This document shows, piece by piece, positions 59,515 to 64,000 of a stretch of 64,000 nucleotides of DNA (position 1 is its first letter; every line of letters starts with the position of its first letter). Below the pieces are notes generated by a model. The model saw only the letters and a program-made list of their open reading frames with translations. It ran no database searches and was not told the DNA's origin. The position numbers and the translations under genes were made by a program. Source of the stretch: Bryum argenteum (Eukaryota > Streptophyta > Bryopsida > Bryales > Bryaceae); contig CM073328.1 of NCBI GenBank assembly GCA_037043015.1, positions 17,581,495 to 17,645,494 on the forward strand, written 5' to 3'.

Positions 59515-60672
59515 AAAGAGCCATGTGTTATTTTGTGGTGGGTCTTTCTGTGCAAGCAAGGAAATTGGTGTCGCAGTGGAGAGCTCGTCAAATACCTGGC
59601 GATGCAAGCACCAACTCAGTACCATGCGATTTTTAAGAGCAATAGAAGGAAATCGATCGAATCAATGGAAGATTCGGTAAGATGAGTAAATGTGCTCTAA
59701 TGCTTGTTGGGGGGTGGTCCTCCGCTCGGGCTTGTATGCAAACATTTGTTGAAGAAGACCTAGACAATTCCCATTCGTCTTTAGGTACACTTTTCTCAAG
59801 TAATCGATTGGACGATACTCCAACTCCTCACACATCGAATGTGATTGCGTTTCACTTGGAACTAGGAATTTGTTTAAGTTGAGCGTCCTCGTCGATACCT
59901 TGTAAGAGCACACACACCTCACTCCCGGCTACTTTCATAGACCTAGATTGATACATCGACATATCAAAGACTCTAACTTACCATGAAGAATGAATGACGG
60001 GAGATGAGGGTGGCAAAGATGCATCCGGCAGCCCACATGTTGACCTCTGATCCATACACTGCGAACCCCTTACAAGCTCAGGTGATTGCTACTTTGTCTC
60101 GAACACCAGGAACACCATCAACAATCAAAGGTCAGCTAAATTATCAATACTCATGTTTTGACCTCACATGTTTTCAAAAGATTGATTCAGCTTGTAACTG
60201 TGGAGTGCTGAACACCTCCTATCCTTACAATAGCAGGCCGATCCAATCTCCGCGAACTTCAGCTGTCCATCTCGTCCAATCAAAGTGCATTGTCTCGTTT
60301 CAAAGTGTTGCATCAGTTAAGCGATCGAAAGTGATGGAGCCACATGCATCGAAATAGAGCTGATTGATGGATTGTAGTACCTGTGAATGGTAGAATTCTC
60401 ATGCAAATATGCAAGTCCCTGCTGAAACATCTGCATGTAGACCTTAAAGTCGGCAAGGGAAAGAGTGATGCTCGGGTCCGAATTATCGCACTTAAGATCA
60501 GTGGCCATCAGCTCAAAAACTAGATGGTGTTTCTTGTCGTGCTCATATACGTTCAAGAGCTGGATGACGTTGGGATGGTTCAACTTGCTTAAGATTTGAA
60601 TCTCTAACAAATTTGTTACAATCCGAGAGTTCTTCCGGTTTCGATTTCTTGATGGCGACTGATTTATTAGCC
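59515..60672 (-). pseudogene. Decayed copy of the CDK7-like kinase
   Basis: Minus-strand pieces follow the exon order of the 45674 gene: ATP-Lys exon from 60672 (SVAIKKSKPEE), [37 protein letters not shown], a piece near 60240-60300 with DGQLKFAEIGSACYC, a WAAGCIFA exon near 60010-60060, the LLQQMFAYKPERRTTPQQAL exon (59922-59662) and a YF-start last exon near 59515-59600. It is broken: there is a frameshift in the second exon, DFG reads EIG, a stop precedes the APE region, and I see no first exon with the glycine loop. It lies ~1.1 kb downstream of the second PsbY gene in the same orientation. Confidence 0.8.
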
Positions 60673-61489
60673 TGTAGAACATTCATTCTCATACACTGAG
60701 TCAATATGCTCAAAAAAGTTGGAAGAGATAATTTGCTCACAAATCAATATGATAATTTTTGCCTATATGTGAATTGATTCCTATATGTCCCAATACTAAG
60801 CAAGCTCTCCCTTGACTAATCACAAATTCTCCTTGCCAATCTCTGCAGTAAACTAGTAGTAAATTTGCTCGTAAATTTCCCTTCCAAAGTTTGTAACTAT
60901 TTCAGTTTTAATGCAAAATTTATAATTCCACTTAGTCCCATCTCTTCCATACTTTGCCCACTTTGCCCATCTGCTAGAGACGATTCGTGTAGCCACTTGC
61001 CAATGACATTCACAAAAATGAGATTCACACAAATGAGATTCACATGAATGAGATTCACATAAAATGAGATTCACATCGCCACTTGCCAATCTGAAAATCT
61101 AGCCGTTTCCGGACCACTTTCTGTAGGACCTTCATCCTTGGTCCACTGCGGAGTAATCACTTTCATCTCCGGTCCTGCGTGAATCTACGAGACCATCTCA
61201 AAACTTGTCTCGTAAACTAGCCAGCCGATTAGTGAATAGTGTCTTTTAACATCCAAATATCTGCCCATTTCACTTTATCCAGCGATGACGGACTGTTCGA
61301 TCTGCAACTCCCGACGTTGAACTCGATACAGCAAAGTAATTGCTTCTTACGAGAATGATTCAAGCCAAATGCGATAGTGTACAATATAATTCAGCAGTGT
61401 TACCGTTCTGGAGTTCCACCATCTGCAGGTTGAACACAGCAGGCGCACTTCGAGTGGATGTAAAATGTCAGCATCCAGCATGTTCTTAA
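60673..61489. other. Spacer between kinase pseudogene and PsbY arm
   Basis: No gene. At about 61010-61075 there are four units of ATGAGATTCACA(T/C), flanked on both sides by CGCCACTTGCCAAT or a close variant. Confidence 0.5.
61010..61075. repeat. ~16-bp tandem repeat x4
   Basis: AAATGAGATTCACA(C/T) units with small spacing differences. The flanking CCACTTGCCAAT block occurs once on each side. Confidence 0.8.
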
Positions 61490-63520
61490 TTTCCAGTAAT
61501 ACATACGATACAGCGCCGCAAAGACGACAAAATTGGATGGAATAAGCCCCTGCTCGTCCCCAAATTGATCTAGCCAGCAAAGTACGATTGATTCGACAAA
61601 TTGACCCCATATACACAATCCCCTACCCTGATAACAAGTCTCACTGTTTGCCATATACTCGACATAAGCCATGGCCTGTGAATTTCCTTCATACAGTCTC
61701 GAGCAAGGCTGATGCCCAGCTGTCGAGACATCTGCATCCTCTCATGAACCTGCAGCATTCGTGAACCTGCAGCAACCCTTCTACTTCCTCTTCGGGCTCT
61801 TGCCCTGGTTGCCCTCCACCATCTTGTTCACCTGGTTCAACGCCGGCCTCAAAATGTTGAACAACACCCACCCGATCGCCGGCGCCAAGATGAACAACAG
61901 AATCAGCGGTCTCGTGTCCGCGCCCATCTGGGCCATCTCCTGCACTGATGCCTCCGCCTCCGGGCTACCCATCAGCAGCGACGCTGCCGCCGCGCTGATG
62001 CCCGTCGCGCCCACCATCGCCCGAGACTTCAGCTTGTTGTTGCCCTGGTTGCCCTCCACCATCTTGTTCACCTGGTTCAACGCCGGCTTCAAAATGTTGA
62101 ACGCCACCCACCCGATCGCTGGCAGCAGAAGCCCCACGATCACCAGCCCTCGAGAGTCTGAGTCCGCCAGCTGAGCGATCTCTTGTGCCGCCTCCGCATG
62201 TGGCGCCAGCAGCAGCGACGCCGCCGCCGCGCTGATACCCGTCGCGCCCACCATTGCCCGAGACTTCAGCTTGTTGTTGCCCTGGTTGCCCTCCACCATC
62301 TTGTTCACCTGGTTCAGCGCCGGCTTCAAAATGTTGAACAGCACCCACCCGATCGCTGGCAGCAGCAGCCCGATGATGATCAGCCCCCGAGAGTCACTGT
62401 CGGCTACAGTCGCGATCTCCTGAACTGCGTCGGCGTGGGGAGCCGCCATCAGCGTCGCCATGGCTCCCAGCCCGGCGCCTGCAACCAATCCCTTGGCGCT
62501 CCGCATCCTATCCACCTGGTTCAACGCCGGCTGCAGGATGTTGAACAACACCCACCCGATCGCTGGCACCAACGGAATCAGCAGAGCCACCGCCCTGTTG
62601 TCGCCTTCCGCCAATGCCATCATCTGCTGCGACGCCATCGCAGACTCCGACGTCGCCATTGCAGCGAACATCGCCCCTGCCGCCCATCCAATGATATCAG
62701 TCATGATTCACCTTACAAAAACTCACAATCCAGTCGACCAATGCCACACACTGAAATCCCATAGATTTGGAATGAAAGAGCGAGTTTCAAGTCCTGACCT
62801 GCGATGGTGTTGGCGCCCACAGCCACCTGCTGGGCTAGCCCATCGGTGGAGGTCGACAGCTTGGCCGAAGCACAAGGCACCGCCGCAAGCCTCACAGCTG
62901 AGACGTTCTGGGCGCGCAGGCCCTGCACTCCAGCGCCGAAGACGGTGCTCCTCTTCAGCGAGGTGAAGCTGGTGCTCGCGACAGCGGTCGCCATGGCCAT
63001 CCTCTCAATTATGTGATTACCACCTGCCCAATTCCCACAACTCCACATCCATCAGACAAACTTCGTACACTTCACGAGATTCCGAGGTGATCCCATTCTC
63101 TTGCATTGCATGACAACTGCCCACAAGAATGCCAATGCAAGTTGTAGAATGGAGCAAAAACCAAACGACGCAAAACTGTGCGCTAAGGACATAGGGATGG
63201 ACATGAGGCGATGAGTATACCTGGAGACGCGGGTGCGAGAGAATGGGGTTCGATTTCGAGGGAGCGGAGGTGGTGGTGTCGAGGGGAAGTGATGGTGCCG
63301 GAGATGATCCTGTAGGCGAGCGGGTATGGGGATAAGGCTGCTTTGCTCGTGGCCGTGCCTGCCAATGGGCTCCGCTCTCCCACCACACACTCCCCATTGG
63401 ACCCTTCTGGAACCCATGCCCACCACTTGCGTGGGGCCCTTTTGGCCTTTCGCCGTGGAGTGGGGTCCTATCACCACCAGTCCTCTTCTGCTTTACATGA
63501 CTCGACCTCGTCGTCAGCAT
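61490..63520. repeat. Right arm of inverted duplication carrying PsbY
   Basis: Reverse complement of 49110-51150; see that entry. Identity stops abruptly left of about 61694, where the reverse complement reads ACTGTATGAAGG against ACTGTATGATGT in the other arm. Confidence 0.85.
61781..63000 (-). CDS. psbY: Photosystem II PsbY precursor with four PsbY units, copy 2
   Basis: Exons 63000-62799 and 62676-61781 encode 365 residues that I cannot distinguish from the copy at 49618-50837; the 122-bp intron also reads the same. It has the same transit peptide, four PsbY units and Ala-X-Ala sites. Both copies appear intact and probably both are expressed, since about 290 bp upstream of the start is also identical. 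The decayed CDK7-like kinase follows it, whereas the intact kinase precedes copy 1, so the two loci are not simple mirror images. Confidence 0.93.
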
Positions 63521-64000
63521 GTCATGTTGTTCCTCATATCCGGTTCGAAAGGCAACTGACTTGGTACATGTATTTGCTTTGCATGGAATGCATACCGGTA
63601 GCTTGAAATACGAAGCATACTTGTTTATTGTTTCCGATATGTACCTTGTTTTGAACAAAAGATTTTTTTCCAAATGTTACAAACTTTAGAATTCTTATTT
63701 TGTAGAAAATAGAGACCATGAGTATCTTGGGGATCAACATGAGAAGGGGCCTATATCGATGACATGGGTGCAAAAAGCTTCGACAACGACGTGAGTGCGA
63801 AAAAGCTTCTAAGAGTTTACTCCTTAAAAGCTTCTAAGAATGTACTTCTAAGAATGTACTCCCGTAAACATACCATGACGTGGGTGCAAAAAGCTTCTAA
63901 GAATGTACTCCTTGGTAAAGAGGCTAGTGTATTCAGACTACTAATTTTAGTAGAGTAGGCTTTGAGTTTGTATTTGGTCCCTAATCTTACTTTAGAAACA
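63001..64000. other. PsbY copy 2 upstream region and spacer
   Basis: Up to about 63520 it belongs to the inverted arm. 63775-63915 holds imperfect direct repeats of AAAAGCTTCTAAGA(A/G)T. No other gene is seen. Confidence 0.5.

Overview
The window is nuclear DNA of a land plant. GC-rich, intron-containing genes sit in AT-rich intergenic DNA packed with small transposable elements. Three features point to a plant: a PsbY precursor (photosystem II) with an apparent transit peptide, two calcium-dependent protein kinases (CDPKs), and a Ty1/copia retrotransposon with the usual plant initiator-Met tRNA primer site. Short introns, few-intron CDPKs and the mix of repeats suggest a non-seed plant (moss- or lycophyte-like). 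That is inference; the species cannot be read from the sequence.

Layout. 1-8.5 kb: repeat-rich, no supported gene. 8.5-11.2 kb (-): secreted GDSL esterase/lipase. 12.2-14.6 kb (-): an unrecognised acidic/proline-rich charged protein. 15.4-16.4 kb (-): a 62-residue single-membrane-span protein. 17-19 kb: small DNA transposons. 20.5-25.0 kb (-): an 18-exon RqcH/NFACT-type ribosome quality control protein with a likely organelle transit peptide. It diverges across about 480 bp from a 7-exon gene of unknown function at 25.5-28.3 kb (+). 28.3-32.8 kb: repeats and the first CDPK's upstream region. 32.8-39.7 kb: two closely related CDPK genes facing each other. 39.7-45.6 kb: AT-rich, no gene seen. 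45.7-47.2 kb (+): a CDK7/CDKD-like kinase. 49.6-50.8 kb (+) and 61.8-63.0 kb (-): two PsbY polyprotein genes in inverted orientation, apparently identical over about 1.6 kb. Between them lie a nest of fold-back elements, a decayed copia element (53.6-59.4 kb) carrying an antisense F-box fragment, and a broken copy of the CDK7-like kinase.

Main points of interest: (1) PsbY precursors with four PsbY units instead of the usual two, in a recent or gene-converted inverted pair; (2) a dispersed family of at least five non-autonomous elements bounded by TTAA with CCC(C/T)TAAACG-type inverted ends, resembling piggyBac-type elements; (3) an F-box gene fragment captured antisense inside a copia element; (4) a CDK7-like kinase with an altered activation loop beside its own pseudogene. 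The genes do not form one pathway. PsbY and possibly the NFACT protein act in plastids, the CDPKs in calcium signalling, and the CDK7-like kinase belongs to a cell-cycle/transcription kinase family.
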